26,085 nt of DNA from Acidiferrobacteraceae bacterium (GTDB lineage Bacteria > Pseudomonadota > Gammaproteobacteria > Arenicellales > UBA868), in the NCBI GenBank assembly GCA_002731295.1, contig PCBE01000064.1, forward strand, positions 916-27,000, written 5' to 3'. The number at the start of each line of letters is the position of its first letter. The first letter of the stretch is position 1. Positions 25,823-26,085 of this stretch are shown in pieces. The notes under the pieces are model-generated. The model was not told the origin of the DNA. It ran no database searches and saw only the letters and a program-made list of their open reading frames with translations. Both the position numbers and the translations under genes were made by a program.

Positions 25823-26085
25823 ATGGACCTGATTTCTAATCAACATGCTGAAAGTCGTTTTGTGGCAGCAGTTCTGGTGGTCTGCAGTGTAGTCAGTGTA
25901 CTGTTGTCGTTGTGGTGTATTCATATCGATCATGTGATCAACAATGACGGGATTGAATATATTCGCGCGGCAGGACGTCTGGCTGATTCTGATTGGGCGG
26001 GTGCCATAGCGGTCTACAGGTGGCCTTTCTATCCCTTGTTGATGTTGCTGGTCAGCAAAATTGCAGGCGTCAGCTACCTGGTGTC
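25823..26085 (+). CDS. Membrane protein resembling a family 39 (ArnT/PMT-like) glycosyltransferase, cut by the window end
   Basis: An open frame from the ATG at 25823 runs off the window (87 codons seen). It has a short cytoplasmic start, a TM helix (about residues 14-33, VAAVLVVCSVVSVLLSL), then a periplasmic part with NNDGIEYIRAAGRL, and the beginning of a second membrane segment (FYPLLMLLVSKIAG). An acidic residue just after TM1 followed by a Y-x2-A-G/A-x-L-like helix and RWPFYP is the pattern of GT-C polyprenyl-phosphate glycosyltransferases, whose catalytic Asp sits in that first loop (here the D of NDG). The product would glycosylate a lipid or protein at the outer face of the inner membrane. 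The rest of the protein is needed to confirm. It starts 51 bases after lysA. Confidence 0.65.
   Translation, partial: MDLISNQHAESRFVAAVLVVCSVVSVLLSLWCIHIDHVINNDGIEYIRAAGRLADSDWAGAIAVYRWPFYPLLMLLVSKIAGVSYLV

Overview
The window looks like a piece of a gammaproteobacterial chromosome. The evidence is three gene neighbourhoods familiar from that class: rhodanese (yibN) - secB - gpsA; polA convergent with engB, which diverges from a cytochrome c4-like gene; and argH - lptM - lysA. Rhodanese-SecB-GpsA, the LptM-type lipoprotein and the diheme cytochrome point to a Gram-negative, respiring organism. I cannot name the genus. No rRNA, tRNA, CRISPR array or insertion sequence was recognised.

Left part (1-9100), mixed accessory content. 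A decayed fragment of a LivF-like ABC ATPase opens the window, with two adjacent amber codons where the family has the Gln-Gln after its signature motif. Next come, on the minus strand, an orphan Tat-secreted family 5 substrate-binding protein with a strong terminator, an RND efflux permease with its membrane-fusion adaptor (no outer-membrane partner in view), and a SAM-dependent methyltransferase. A plus-strand SRAP (YedK/HMCES) abasic-site protein and a minus-strand GNAT acetyltransferase converge, with a possible Rossmann-fold gene remnant between them.

Centre (9100-14030). Three overlapping plus-strand genes encode a GltD-like FAD/NAD(P)H and iron-sulfur subunit, a fused gamma-alpha 2-oxoacid oxidoreductase subunit and the TPP/iron-sulfur beta subunit. 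Together they look like a 2-oxoacid:NAD(P) oxidoreductase in which the flavoprotein takes the place of free ferredoxin. This is the most interesting system in the window.

Right part (14030-26085), mostly housekeeping. gpsA, secB and yibN run on the minus strand, preceded by an ArsR-family regulator carrying the two cysteines expected of SqrR/BigR/YgaV persulfide sensors. A carboxyl-terminal processing protease, a small uncharacterised lipoprotein, polA, engB, a cytochrome c4-like protein, argH, lptM and lysA follow. The window ends inside a membrane protein resembling a family 39 glycosyltransferase.

The longest gene-free gaps (about 9093-9390, 298 bases; 16481-16716; 18517-18744; 2229-2444) hold only candidate promoters and dyads.
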